Of a DNA stretch of 22,307 nucleotides, positions 15,745 to 22,307 are shown in pieces. The translations under genes were made by a program, and so were the position numbers. Each line of letters opens with the position of its first letter. The stretch's first letter is position 1. The notes below the pieces were generated by a model, which was not told the DNA's origin, made no database searches, and was given only the letters and a program-made list of their open reading frames with translations. The DNA is from an uncultured Arcobacter sp. (GTDB taxonomy: Bacteria > Campylobacterota > Campylobacteria > Campylobacterales > Arcobacteraceae), in assembly GCA_937860115.1 (NCBI GenBank), contig CALMBI010000110.1:1-22307 (forward strand), read 5' to 3'.

Positions 15745-16340
15745 TGATGAACTATCCAGATTTTTTTAATATTCTTCCAAAGATTACACTTCAAGATTCT
15801 CTTGCAGATTTTTTAGGTACTTTTGAAGATGGTATAGTAGAGTTTAGTTATTTGGATATTGTAAAATCAGCAGGGCATAGTTGTCCAACGGTTGCTGGAG
15901 CTTATCTACTGACTCTTATAGCACTCCAAAAGCTCTATCCAAACGAATTACCAAAACGAGGTGAGATAGAGGTGTTTTTTAAAGAGAATCAATTTGAAGG
16001 GGTTGCTGGGGTAATAGCTAATGTGGTTACCCATATCACAGGAGCAACTTATAAAAATGGCTTCAAAGGGATTAGTGGAAAGTTTGATAGAACAAATCTT
16101 TTATTTTTTAATGCACCAATCACTTCAAGTATAAAATTTGAAAGAAAAGATACAAAACAATCAATCGAACTGATTTATGATATAAGTGAAATCGCTACAG
16201 ACCCAAAAATTCCATATTTTATGAAACAAATGATTCAAGGAATTGCAACAAAAGAAGATCAAAAGTTATTTGGAGTTTTATGGCAAAAAAGAGTGCATGA
16301 TATATTTGTCAATATCGATAAGGTGATTTTGATAGTATGA
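15744..16340 (+). CDS. FmdE-like protein
   Basis: Resembles the FmdE family, named for a subunit associated with formylmethanofuran dehydrogenase but common in non-methanogens where its job is unknown. The diagnostic GHSCP (residues 44-48, H45 and C47) matches the GHxCPG metal-binding turn, and GATYKNGFKGISGKF near 102-116 matches the G-C/A-T-x-G-K-x-I-x-D-x-G-K region. There is no C-terminal zinc ribbon, unlike longer members. The frame opens at TTG 15729, but the ATG at 15744 overlaps the hemerythrin stop and gives 198 residues; a second ATG follows at 15747. The next gene starts in its stop (ATGA). Tight coupling to hemerythrin and YgbA-like genes suggests a shared stress role. Confidence 0.7.
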   Translation: MMNYPDFFNILPKITLQDSLADFLGTFEDGIVEFSYLDIVKSAGHSCPTVAGAYLLTLIALQKLYPNELPKRGEIEVFFKENQFEGVAGVIANVVTHITGATYKNGFKGISGKFDRTNLLFFNAPITSSIKFERKDTKQSIELIYDISEIATDPKIPYFMKQMIQGIATKEDQKLFGVLWQKRVHDIFVNIDKVILIV

Positions 16341-16684
16341 AGGAGGAGAAATTTATCAGTGAAATCACCACTTTGGAAAAGTTTTTCACCCCATATTGTA
16401 ATAGCTATCACAAAAGCCAGATCACAAAACAATACCACATAATCTATAAAAACAGTAGTGTTTTTATAGAGTCAACTTTATGTTTAGAGTGCCACGAACT
16501 TCTTGGCTATTCATTTGAAAGGCTCAAAGAGTGTCCACATGAAGAAAAACCACGGTGTCGAAAATGCAAACACAATTGCTATGAAAAATCAAAATTTAAT
16601 CGTCTTGCTAAAATCATGAGTTATAGTAGTATCATCCTTGGATTTAAAAAAATGAAAAATTCACTCTCTAAGCTTTTGCATTAA
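16337..16684 (+). CDS. YgbA-like, nitric-oxide/nitrous-oxide-stimulated family protein
   Basis: A 115-residue cysteine-rich protein. The cysteines are C21, C49, C52, C66, C74, C77 and C81; the arrangement LCLECHELLGYSFERLKECP, then KPRCRKCKHNCY, followed by a basic helix with MSY, is that of the YgbA family (Pfam name: nitrous oxide-stimulated promoter). E. coli ygbA belongs to the NsrR nitric-oxide regulon; its biochemical role is not settled, and the cysteines could bind metal or an iron-sulphur cluster. The ATG overlaps the FmdE-like stop by four bases. AAGGAGG lies just inside the gene, but no in-frame start follows it at a useful distance. The 3' end overlaps the convergent splB-like remnant by 17 bases. 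Confidence 0.82.
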   Translation: MKEEKFISEITTLEKFFTPYCNSYHKSQITKQYHIIYKNSSVFIESTLCLECHELLGYSFERLKECPHEEKPRCRKCKHNCYEKSKFNRLAKIMSYSSIILGFKKMKNSLSKLLH

Positions 16685-17270
16685 TCTTAGCCATATAACT
16701 CATCTTCATCATATCTTCCATTTGATTATTTGAGGCATATTCAAACCCAAAAACATCTTTCCAAAGGGTATGAGCTTCCATACAAAGATAAAAATAAACA
16801 TCCTTGTGCCATGGGTTAAAAGCATCATAAATGCTCTTAAACATCTCTTTTTTTGTTTCCATTGGATAACTTTGTTTCCCATTGATAGTTTCAAATGGTA
16901 TCTGAAGAATTTTTGTTTTCATCTCTCGTTCTCGCAGTTGTTTGATTACTGGTTTTATAAATGTAAGTGTTCCCATCGATACAAGAACCACTTCATTTGG
17001 ATTAAAGTCACTTATCAATCTTTTTACGATAGAGATATAATCATCAAGATAGTTTTCATACACCACAATTGGATGAAAATGAAATCCTACCAAAACTCCT
17101 TTATTTGCTAAAGTTCTTGCAGAGTTTATCCGCTCATCAAGTGAAGCTGTTAAATGTTCCTCATTTGCAACAATTATTTGAGGATTTAATGACCATGTTA
17201 CAATAATATTTCTAGGCACTTCATTTTCTAAAAAATAATTTATATTATTTGATTTTGTTTTAAATTCCAA
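16668..17270 (-). pseudogene. C-terminal part of a spore photoproduct lyase-like (SplB) radical SAM protein
   Basis: The 200-residue frame matches the C-terminal half of SplB-type DNA-repair photolyases: FKTKSNNINYFL, then IIVTWSLNPQII, the LTASLDERINSA stretch and VGFHFHPIVVYENY, followed by VLVSMGTLTF. Full proteins have about 340-370 residues with a CxxxCxxC iron-sulphur motif in the missing N-terminal half; none is present here or in the 99 bases upstream. The frame begins at TTG with no Shine-Dalgarno, and reading four codons further back gives PNVI, which still fits the family, before a TAA. So the gene looks truncated rather than newly started. A function of the remnant is unlikely but not excluded. 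Confidence 0.7.
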
Positions 17271-17332
17271 AATTACATTTGGATATTATAAATTTAATTT
17301 CACTCCTTAAAGCAATGTTTAAGAGTTTCTGA

Positions 17333-17338
17333 TAAGAT
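17333..17338 (+). promoter_or_regulatory. Possible promoter of the BI-1/YccA gene
   Basis: TAAGAT at 17333-17338 in TCTGATAAGATTTC would start transcription near 17345. AAAGGA at 17356-17361 is eight bases before the ATG at 17370. Confidence 0.4.
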
Positions 17339-17369
17339 TTCTAAAATTTCAATACAAAGGAATAGAATT

Positions 17370-18089
17370 ATGTATAATAGAGAATATCTATCTGATGGTA
17401 AATCTGGTAGTGAAAGTTATTCAAGTTTTGAATCACAAGCTAGTTCAAGACCTGAAAATCTTATAGGATTTTTAAGAGCTACTTACCAATTATTTGCAAG
17501 TAGTTTACTAGCTGCGACTGTTGGCGCATATATCGGATTAGGGATGGCTTCGGTTATTTCAAGCTGGTATTGGGGACTTGTTATTTTAGAATTCGCTCTT
17601 TTATTTGGACTTTATGCCGTAAAAGATAAACCAGGTGTCAATTTAGCTGTACTATTTGGATTTACATTTGTAAGCGGACTTACACTTACTCCATTACTTA
17701 GTTCAGTGTTTAATATGCCAGGTGGTGCTTCTATCGTAGCTCAAGCATTTTTAATGACTTCAGTTGCATTTGGTGGAATCTCAATGTTTGCTATGACTAC
17801 TAAAAAAGATTTTAGTGGTATGGGAAAAATGTTATTTATTGCTGTGATTATTCTTATTGTTGGGTCAATTAGTAATATTTTTATCGGTTCACCAATACTA
17901 CAACTTGGTATTGCAATGATTGGTGCTTTAGTATTTAGTGCATTTATCCTTTACGATACACAACAAATTATTCAAGGTGGATTTCAAACTCCTATCGAAG
18001 CTGCAATTGCACTTTATTTAGATTTCTTTAATCTATTTGTTTCACTTCTTCAAATACTAGCTTCTTTTGCTGGTAATAAGGATGAATAA
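17370..18089 (+). CDS. Bax inhibitor-1/YccA family membrane protein
   Basis: A 239-residue inner-membrane protein with about seven hydrophobic spans after a soluble, serine-rich N terminus (residues 1-28). The family features are GFLRATYQLFASSLLAATVG, the SVAFGGISMFAMTTKKDF loop and, near the C terminus, YDTQQII with an acidic residue, then AIALYLDFFNLFVSLLQIL. Members act as calcium or proton leak channels or modulate FtsH proteolysis; the bacterial role here is unknown. Its last eight bases overlap the thiD2 start, so the two are probably translated together. Confidence 0.95.
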   Translation: MYNREYLSDGKSGSESYSSFESQASSRPENLIGFLRATYQLFASSLLAATVGAYIGLGMASVISSWYWGLVILEFALLFGLYAVKDKPGVNLAVLFGFTFVSGLTLTPLLSSVFNMPGGASIVAQAFLMTSVAFGGISMFAMTTKKDFSGMGKMLFIAVIILIVGSISNIFIGSPILQLGIAMIGALVFSAFILYDTQQIIQGGFQTPIEAAIALYLDFFNLFVSLLQILASFAGNKDE

Positions 18090-18477
18090 CGAGTCACTTC
18101 GACTCATCGATGCCAATCTCAATAGACTTAGAGAAGGTATCAGAGTTGTTGAGGATATATTTCGGTATATCTTCAATGACAAAATTATCGCTTCAAGATT
18201 AAAAGCCATTCGACACCTCTCAAGACTTTCAAACTATCAACAATTGTTAGATTCAAGAGATATCATCAATGATGTTTTAAAAGATTCAACAAAAAGTGAA
18301 CAAACAAGAGATCAACTCCTTTCTATCCTTATAGCTAATTTCAAAAGAGCGCAGGAGAGTGCTAGAGTGCTTGAAGAGTTTGGAAAACTACTCTCACCAA
18401 AAGATAGCGAAAATTTCAAACATATTCGTTATGAACTTTACGATATTGAGAAAAGTATAACCTTATTAAAGATATAA
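18082..18477 (+). CDS. thiD2: ThiD2-type stand-alone HMP-phosphate kinase domain
   Basis: A small helical protein of the ThiD2 family (often misnamed thiamine-phosphate pyrophosphorylase). The opening SLRLIDANLNRLREGIRVV and the later NFKRAQESARVLEEFGKLL are the two conserved blocks. ThiD2 proteins were shown to phosphorylate HMP-P in thiamin synthesis in organisms without ThiD; in many genomes the domain is fused to ThiE, but here it stands alone with about 131 residues. The frame runs back to a TTG at 18067, but the ATG at 18082 overlaps the upstream stop as ATGAATAA and places the family N terminus at residue 4, so I choose it. No other thiamin genes are in this window. Confidence 0.85.
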   Translation: MNNESLRLIDANLNRLREGIRVVEDIFRYIFNDKIIASRLKAIRHLSRLSNYQQLLDSRDIINDVLKDSTKSEQTRDQLLSILIANFKRAQESARVLEEFGKLLSPKDSENFKHIRYELYDIEKSITLLKI

Positions 18478-18478
18478 T
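18473..18478 (+). promoter_or_regulatory. -10 box of the cytochrome c gene
   Basis: TATAAT at 18473-18478 overlaps the thiD2 stop codon; a start near 18485 gives a leader of about 25 bases to the preferred ATG at 18510, and AGAAGG at 18498-18503 is six bases from that ATG. Confidence 0.45.
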
Positions 18479-18509
18479 GCCGCTTATTTTAAAAATGAGA
18501 AGGTATTCA

Positions 18510-19118
18510 ATGTATAAATATTCAGCTCTAACTTTTGCTCTACTTACCTCACTTTTTGGTGATGTTACGATGTGTTATAAAGAAAACATTGCTTCACCAT
18601 CAAAAGTTGAAACTACTCCGCTTGATGGAGGAGAATGTAAAAGTAAATACTCTGTCACAGATATGAAAAACAGTGGCTGGATTATAAAAGATATCATTGC
18701 TACAAAAAGTGATAGTGGACTTAATTATACATATACTTTTTCAAAAGTTACAACAACTAGTAATACTATTTCACAAGAAAATTTACAAGCCCAATTGATT
18801 CTTTTAGATAAACAAAAAGAGCTTCAAGTAAAAGAGGATAAAGAAACAAAATCTATCCTTGATGGTAAAAAAACTTATGAGAAACAATGTGCTAGTTGCC
18901 ATGGATTTAAAGGTGAATTAGAACCACACACATCTTCTAAACTTATAGGTATGAGTAGTGAAGATTTTGATGATTCTATGAGAGCGTATAATCTAAGAGA
19001 CAAAGATAAAGGTGCTGCAATATTAATGAATACGTACACATTAATGTCAGGTGAACGAAAAGATGTTATTAAATACTTAGAAAGTATTGATGTACTTATT
19101 AAACCAGTAAAAAAATAA
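18510..19118 (+). CDS. Periplasmic class I cytochrome c
   Basis: A 202-residue secreted monoheme cytochrome. Residues 1-17 form a short signal peptide (MYKYSALTFALLTSLFG). Residues 18-112 are an unknown domain with two cysteines (C22, C43) and a helix rich in L, Q, K; residues about 115-193 form the heme domain, with CASCH at 127-131 and axial-methionine candidates M148, M173 and M179. Electron partner unknown. The frame extends back to 18477, but AGAAGG six bases before ATG 18510 and the signal peptide beginning there decide the start. It lies between thiD2 and pyrG. Confidence 0.9.
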   Translation: MYKYSALTFALLTSLFGDVTMCYKENIASPSKVETTPLDGGECKSKYSVTDMKNSGWIIKDIIATKSDSGLNYTYTFSKVTTTSNTISQENLQAQLILLDKQKELQVKEDKETKSILDGKKTYEKQCASCHGFKGELEPHTSSKLIGMSSEDFDDSMRAYNLRDKDKGAAILMNTYTLMSGERKDVIKYLESIDVLIKPVKK

Positions 19119-19130
19119 AAGAGAGAGAAG

Positions 19131-20753
19131 ATGACAAAATATATATTCGTAACAGGTGGGGTTTTAAGTAGTTTGGGAAAAGGTATCACAAGTGCAAGTA
19201 TCGCTTCACTACTCAAGCAAAGTGGCTTTGATGTAAGTATGCTTAAAATAGACCCATATCTTAACGTTGATCCAGGGACAATGAGTCCACTAGAACATGG
19301 GGAAGTATATGTTACTGAAGATGGTGGAGAAACAGATCTTGACCTTGGACACTATGAAAGATTTTTAGATAGAACTCTTGGGAAAATGAACAACTTTACT
19401 ACAGGACAAGTGTATAGTGCTGTTATTAAAAGAGAGCGAGAGGGTGGTTATTTAGGGAAAACTATTCAAGTTATCCCACATATTGTTGATGAGATCAAAA
19501 GTAGAATCTATGCGGCTGGAAAAGGGCATGAGTTTTTAATAGTTGAGCTTGGTGGAACAGTTGGAGATATCGAAGGTTTACCATTTATGGAAGCTGTGCG
19601 AGAAGTACGACACGAAAATCCAAAAACAACAACAATGAATATCCATGTAACACTTGTACCATATATTGCTGCCGCTGGTGAACTTAAAACAAAACCAACA
19701 CAACACAGTGTTCAAGAACTTAGAAGAATTGGTATTATGCCTCATATGTTGGTATGTAGAACAGAGAAAAAATTACCAGCCGATTTGAAAAGAAAGTTAG
19801 CATATAGTTGTGATGTTGACGAAGATTGCGTTATCGAAGCTGGAGATGCAGCTAGTATTTACGCTGTTCCTATGAACTTCCTAAAAGAAGGTATTTTAGA
19901 TCCAATCGCAAAACATTTTGAAATGGACAAAATGAAACCAGATATGGACAAATGGGATAACCTTGTAAAACATATCGTCCATCCAAAAGATGAAGTAAAT
20001 ATCGCTTTTGTTGGAAAATATCTTGAACTCAAAGAAGCATATAAATCACTTCAAGAAGCACTTGTACACTGTGGAGCACACCTCAATAGCAAAATCAATA
20101 TCAACTGGTGTGATAGTGAAAAAATAGAAGAAAAAGGTGCAAAAGAGATTATCGCTGATAGTGATTGTGTACTTGTTGCTGGTGGATTCGGTCATCGTGG
20201 TGTTGAAGGAAAAATAGAAGCAATAAAATTTGCAAGAGAGAACAACATTCCATATCTAGGAATCTGTCTTGGAATGCAACTCTCAATCATCGAATACTTG
20301 CGAAATGTAGTAGGTATCAAAGAAGCAAATAGTGTAGAATTTGATAAAGAAACATCAGAAGCAGCAATCTATCTTATCGAGCAATTTTTAGATACAAATG
20401 GAAATAGCCAATTAAGAACACATACTTCACCAATGGGTGGAACGATGAGACTTGGAGGGTATCCTTTTGAAGCAAAAACTGGGTCAATTTTAGAAAAAGC
20501 TTATGGTCCTGGAATTAGTAGTGAGCGACATAGACATAGATATGAAGCAAATCCTGCATATAAAGAGATCCTTGAAAAAGCTGGAATGATCGTAACTGGT
20601 GAATCTAATGGACTTATTGAAGTAGTTGAAATCCCAAATCACAAATGGTTTGTAGGTGTTCAATTTCACCCAGAATTTAAAAGTAGCCTTCAAACACCAA
20701 ATCCAATTATTCTAGCATTTGTAGAAGCTGGATTAAATGCAAGGAATTCATAA
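19131..20753 (+). CDS. pyrG: CTP synthase
   Basis: Converts UTP to CTP using ATP and ammonia from glutamine. The synthetase half starts KYIFVTGGVLSSLGKGITSA and includes DPYLNVDPGTMSP and the GELKTKPTQHSVQELRR block. The glutaminase half shows C379 (GICLGMQ), H513 and E515 (FHPEF). Length 540 is typical. It begins 12 bases after the cytochrome c gene with a weak purine-rich AGAGAGAAG before the ATG. No convincing terminator follows before the convergent thioesterase gene, 18 bases away. Confidence 0.98.
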   Translation: MTKYIFVTGGVLSSLGKGITSASIASLLKQSGFDVSMLKIDPYLNVDPGTMSPLEHGEVYVTEDGGETDLDLGHYERFLDRTLGKMNNFTTGQVYSAVIKREREGGYLGKTIQVIPHIVDEIKSRIYAAGKGHEFLIVELGGTVGDIEGLPFMEAVREVRHENPKTTTMNIHVTLVPYIAAAGELKTKPTQHSVQELRRIGIMPHMLVCRTEKKLPADLKRKLAYSCDVDEDCVIEAGDAASIYAVPMNFLKEGILDPIAKHFEMDKMKPDMDKWDNLVKHIVHPKDEVNIAFVGKYLELKEAYKSLQEALVHCGAHLNSKININWCDSEKIEEKGAKEIIADSDCVLVAGGFGHRGVEGKIEAIKFARENNIPYLGICLGMQLSIIEYLRNVVGIKEANSVEFDKETSEAAIYLIEQFLDTNGNSQLRTHTSPMGGTMRLGGYPFEAKTGSILEKAYGPGISSERHRHRYEANPAYKEILEKAGMIVTGESNGLIEVVEIPNHKWFVGVQFHPEFKSSLQTPNPIILAFVEAGLNARNS

Positions 20754-20771
20754 TTTTCTTGCAACTTTTAG

Positions 20772-21149
20772 TTAGCTAAATATTGCTAACTTCTCTTGTG
20801 GGATACGAGAAAGTTTTCCACTTTTTAAAAATACCAATGTAACTTTCGTTTTAAAAAGAATCTCATTTAATCTTTTGATTGTTTGTTCTAATACGATAGA
20901 AGCTTTTTTGATTTCAGAAACTTCTGTACTTACATCTAAAAGATCACCAAACTTTGCGGAAGAGATAAAATCACATTCCATATGCTTCACAACAAAAAAA
21001 TCATCTCCATCATGAGGACTAAGCCCTTTTTGAAAAAACAATTCACTTCTTGCTCGCTCACAAAAATTTAAATAGTTTGAATGATATACTATCCCACCAC
21101 AATCTGTATCTTCGTAATAAACTCGTATCTGCAAACCATACTCCTTCAT
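20772..21149 (-). CDS. ybgC: YbgC/4-hydroxybenzoyl-CoA-type acyl-CoA thioesterase
   Basis: A hot-dog-fold thioesterase that acts on short acyl-CoA or acyl-carrier chains and, in other bacteria, is linked to the Tol-Pal envelope system. The signature RVYYEDTDCGGIVYHSNYLN includes the catalytic D16 (EDTD) and H23, followed by FCERARSELFF. Length 125 is typical. The ATG at 21149 has no Shine-Dalgarno, whereas AAGGAG lies just inside the gene at 21146-21141, five bases before an in-frame TTG at 21134; starting there gives MQIRVYYEDTD, very like the Helicobacter protein. I list the ATG but think the TTG at least as likely. tol genes are not in this window. Confidence 0.92.
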   Translation of the reverse strand: MKEYGLQIRVYYEDTDCGGIVYHSNYLNFCERARSELFFQKGLSPHDGDDFFVVKHMECDFISSAKFGDLLDVSTEVSEIKKASIVLEQTIKRLNEILFKTKVTLVFLKSGKLSRIPQEKLAIFS

Positions 21150-21257
21150 TTTTAATTATCTATTTTTTACTCAAGACTAGATTATACAAAACAGATTCTT
21201 TGACTATCTTGCTAACAAATACTATAGCCACAATCAATTATTTTATATAAACTATTA

Positions 21258-21278
21258 TAAAATATGAACACGTATTCA
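21258..21278 (+). promoter_or_regulatory. tetR-type promoter with overlapping operator
   Basis: TAAAAT at 21258-21263 is the -10 box, with start near 21270. Overlapping the start is TGAACACGTATTCA (21265-21278), a 14-base inverted repeat matching its reverse complement at 12 positions (half-site TGAA-y-AC). Its place over the start of a TetR-family gene fits an autorepressor operator. GGGGA at 21283-21287 is the ribosome site. Confidence 0.5.
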
Positions 21279-21291
21279 ACATGGGGAAACA

Positions 21292-21879
21292 ATGTCAACT
21301 AAAAAAGAACAAAAAAAAGAACAAATTATGCAAGCAACATTAGAGTTATTTGCTAAAAATGGTTTTTATAATACAACTATTCCAGATATAGCAAACGCCC
21401 TTAAAATGAGCGTTGGTAATCTATACAATTATTTTAAATCAAAAGATATCCTAGCAAAAGAGATAATAAAATATATCTCAATATATATTGGAAATAAATT
21501 TAAAGAGATCAATGAAAAAGAGATCTCAACCAAAGAAAAAACTTATGAGATAGTCAAAGTTTATTTTTTATTAGCTCAAAAACACCCAGAGATGATCGAT
21601 TATTTTTTAAGAATCTATTTATCAAACAGAGAAGTGTTTAAAAACGGCTGTGAGGGGATGTTATGTGTTAATGAATTTGTAACTGAGATTATGATCTTTT
21701 TTGAAGAGGGTGTTGCAAATGGTGAGCTAAGAAATCAAGATTTTTTCTCAGCTTTTGGACTTTTTATGGGATATCTTGGTGGAATGGTTTTTTTAAAAGG
21801 GGAAAATCAACTCCCACAATCTTTAGAATCTTATACTAAAGATGTAAGTGAAAATATCTACAAAGCGTTAAGTGCTTAA
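21292..21879 (+). CDS. TetR/AcrR family transcription regulator
   Basis: A 195-residue repressor-type regulator. Residues 8-58 are the helix-turn-helix domain: QIMQATLELFAKNGFYNTT, then the recognition helix in MSVGNLYNYFKSKDIL. Residues 60-195 are the all-helical ligand and dimer domain with cysteines C118 and C124 near residue 120. An imperfect palindrome over its own promoter suggests autoregulation. The next gene starts three bases after the stop codon, so it probably controls the hydrogenase-like gene that follows. Ligand unknown. Confidence 0.93.
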   Translation: MSTKKEQKKEQIMQATLELFAKNGFYNTTIPDIANALKMSVGNLYNYFKSKDILAKEIIKYISIYIGNKFKEINEKEISTKEKTYEIVKVYFLLAQKHPEMIDYFLRIYLSNREVFKNGCEGMLCVNEFVTEIMIFFEEGVANGELRNQDFFSAFGLFMGYLGGMVFLKGENQLPQSLESYTKDVSENIYKALSA

Positions 21880-21882
21880 GAA

Positions 21883-22296
21883 ATGAAACTTATATGGATT
21901 AGCTCACTTGCTTGTTATGGAAATGTTCATTCATTTTTTAACTACAAGTATATTGATAGGTTTTTAAATGATTTTGAGTTTATCTATCATCCATCAATCG
22001 AATCAAAATACACTATAGCAGATCTTGCACATCTTAATCTACCATGCGATATATTACTTTTAGAGGGAACCTTAGAAGATGATCTTAAAAAAGCTGAAAT
22101 TGATATTACTTATCTGATCGAAAAATATGGTTCAAAAGCAAAGAAGATCTTAACCGTTGGAACATGTGCTAGTTTTGGTGGAATCTTTTTAAATAAACAA
22201 GAGAACCGATATGGTTTTTTGTATAGACAAGATCAAGTTCATGAAAGATATGAGCACTTCAAATTTTACAAAAATACAATCACAATGCTTCAATAA
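21883..22296 (+). CDS. [NiFe]-hydrogenase small-subunit-like protein, probably incomplete
   Basis: The 137-residue frame matches the N-terminal part of hydrogenase small subunits (also the 20 kDa subunit fold of complex I): LIWISSLACYGNVHSFFNY at the proximal-cluster loop, CDILLLEGTL, and VGTCASFGGIF with the third ligand cysteine. The usual CxxC is C-x-G-N here. Small subunits usually exceed 250 residues, so the stop at 22294-22296 looks premature: one extra base in the A5 run at 22270-22274 would continue as KKYNHNASIIGQA to the window edge. No Tat signal peptide is present, so a cytoplasmic enzyme is indicated. The partner large subunit would be expected just downstream of the window. It follows tetR by three bases. 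Confidence 0.75.
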   Translation: MKLIWISSLACYGNVHSFFNYKYIDRFLNDFEFIYHPSIESKYTIADLAHLNLPCDILLLEGTLEDDLKKAEIDITYLIEKYGSKAKKILTVGTCASFGGIFLNKQENRYGFLYRQDQVHERYEHFKFYKNTITMLQ

Positions 22297-22307
22297 TAGG
22301 TCAAGCA

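Noticed and set aside
16770..17111. Plus-strand 113-residue frame opposite the splB-like remnant
   Set aside because: Aromatic- and lysine-rich with no recognisable motif, no ribosome site; best explained as antisense of the SplB-like sequence.
20770..20791. Inverted repeat AGTTAGC...GCTAACT between pyrG and ybgC as a terminator
   Set aside because: Seven-pair stem, but no T run follows on either strand and it lies partly in the last ybgC codons.

Overview
The window is AT-rich, densely packed bacterial chromosome that reads as Campylobacterota (Epsilonproteobacteria), probably a free-living Sulfurimonas/Sulfuricurvum/Arcobacter-like organism. The grounds are protein style, TAAAAT/TAGAAT-type -10 boxes without clear -35 boxes, and the order ctpA-purC-purS-purQ-(periplasmic SH3 protein)-plsC, which from memory matches Campylobacter jejuni Cj0511-Cj0516. 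The genus cannot be fixed from this sequence alone. I see no rRNA, tRNA, CRISPR array, insertion sequence or prophage, and no gene-free stretch longer than 300 bases.

Layout: (1) 1-1381, the rpsF-ssb-rpsR operon with its promoter and a strong bidirectional terminator. (2) 1418-5265, a minus-strand operon read from right to left: a YfgM-like anchored helical protein, a BamB-like beta-propeller lipoprotein, an unknown 110-residue protein, coaX, short-form hisG, and a class I methyltransferase with a TTG start. (3) 5384-7520, ctpA and purC ending in a clean terminator. (4) 7632-9627, a REC-PAS-degenerate GGDEF-EAL cyclic-di-GMP protein split by a one-base frameshift at a T7 tract and sitting between purC and purS. 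(5) 9699-13310, purS, purQ, a membrane-anchored SH3 protein, plsC and a long-chain polyprenyl diphosphate synthase. (6) 13328-15212, minus strand, a Crp/Fnr regulator followed by dedA and a short-chain dehydrogenase. (7) 15304-16684, divergent from the regulator, bacteriohemerythrin, an FmdE-like protein and a YgbA-like protein with overlapping ends. (8) 16668-17270, the C-terminal half of a spore-photoproduct-lyase-like gene without its radical-SAM half. (9) 17370-20753, BI-1/YccA, stand-alone thiD2, cytochrome c, pyrG. (10) 20772 to the end, a YbgC thioesterase (minus), then a TetR regulator and the start of a [NiFe]-hydrogenase small-subunit-like gene.

The most interesting unit is regions 6-7. 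A perfect TTGAT-N4-ATCAA box lies between the regulator and the hemerythrin gene, centred about 41.5 bases before the likely hemerythrin transcription start (class II activator geometry). The regulator's recognition helix carries the matching ExxSR signature but has no N-terminal cysteine cluster. A hemerythrin, an FmdE-family protein and a YgbA-family protein (a family linked to nitric-oxide-responsive promoters) under such control suggest a compact nitric-oxide or low-oxygen response module. Other points of interest are a BamB/YfgM-like pair in a lineage usually described as lacking BamB, the T7 frameshift, and a hydrogenase small subunit with C-x-G-N in place of CxxC.
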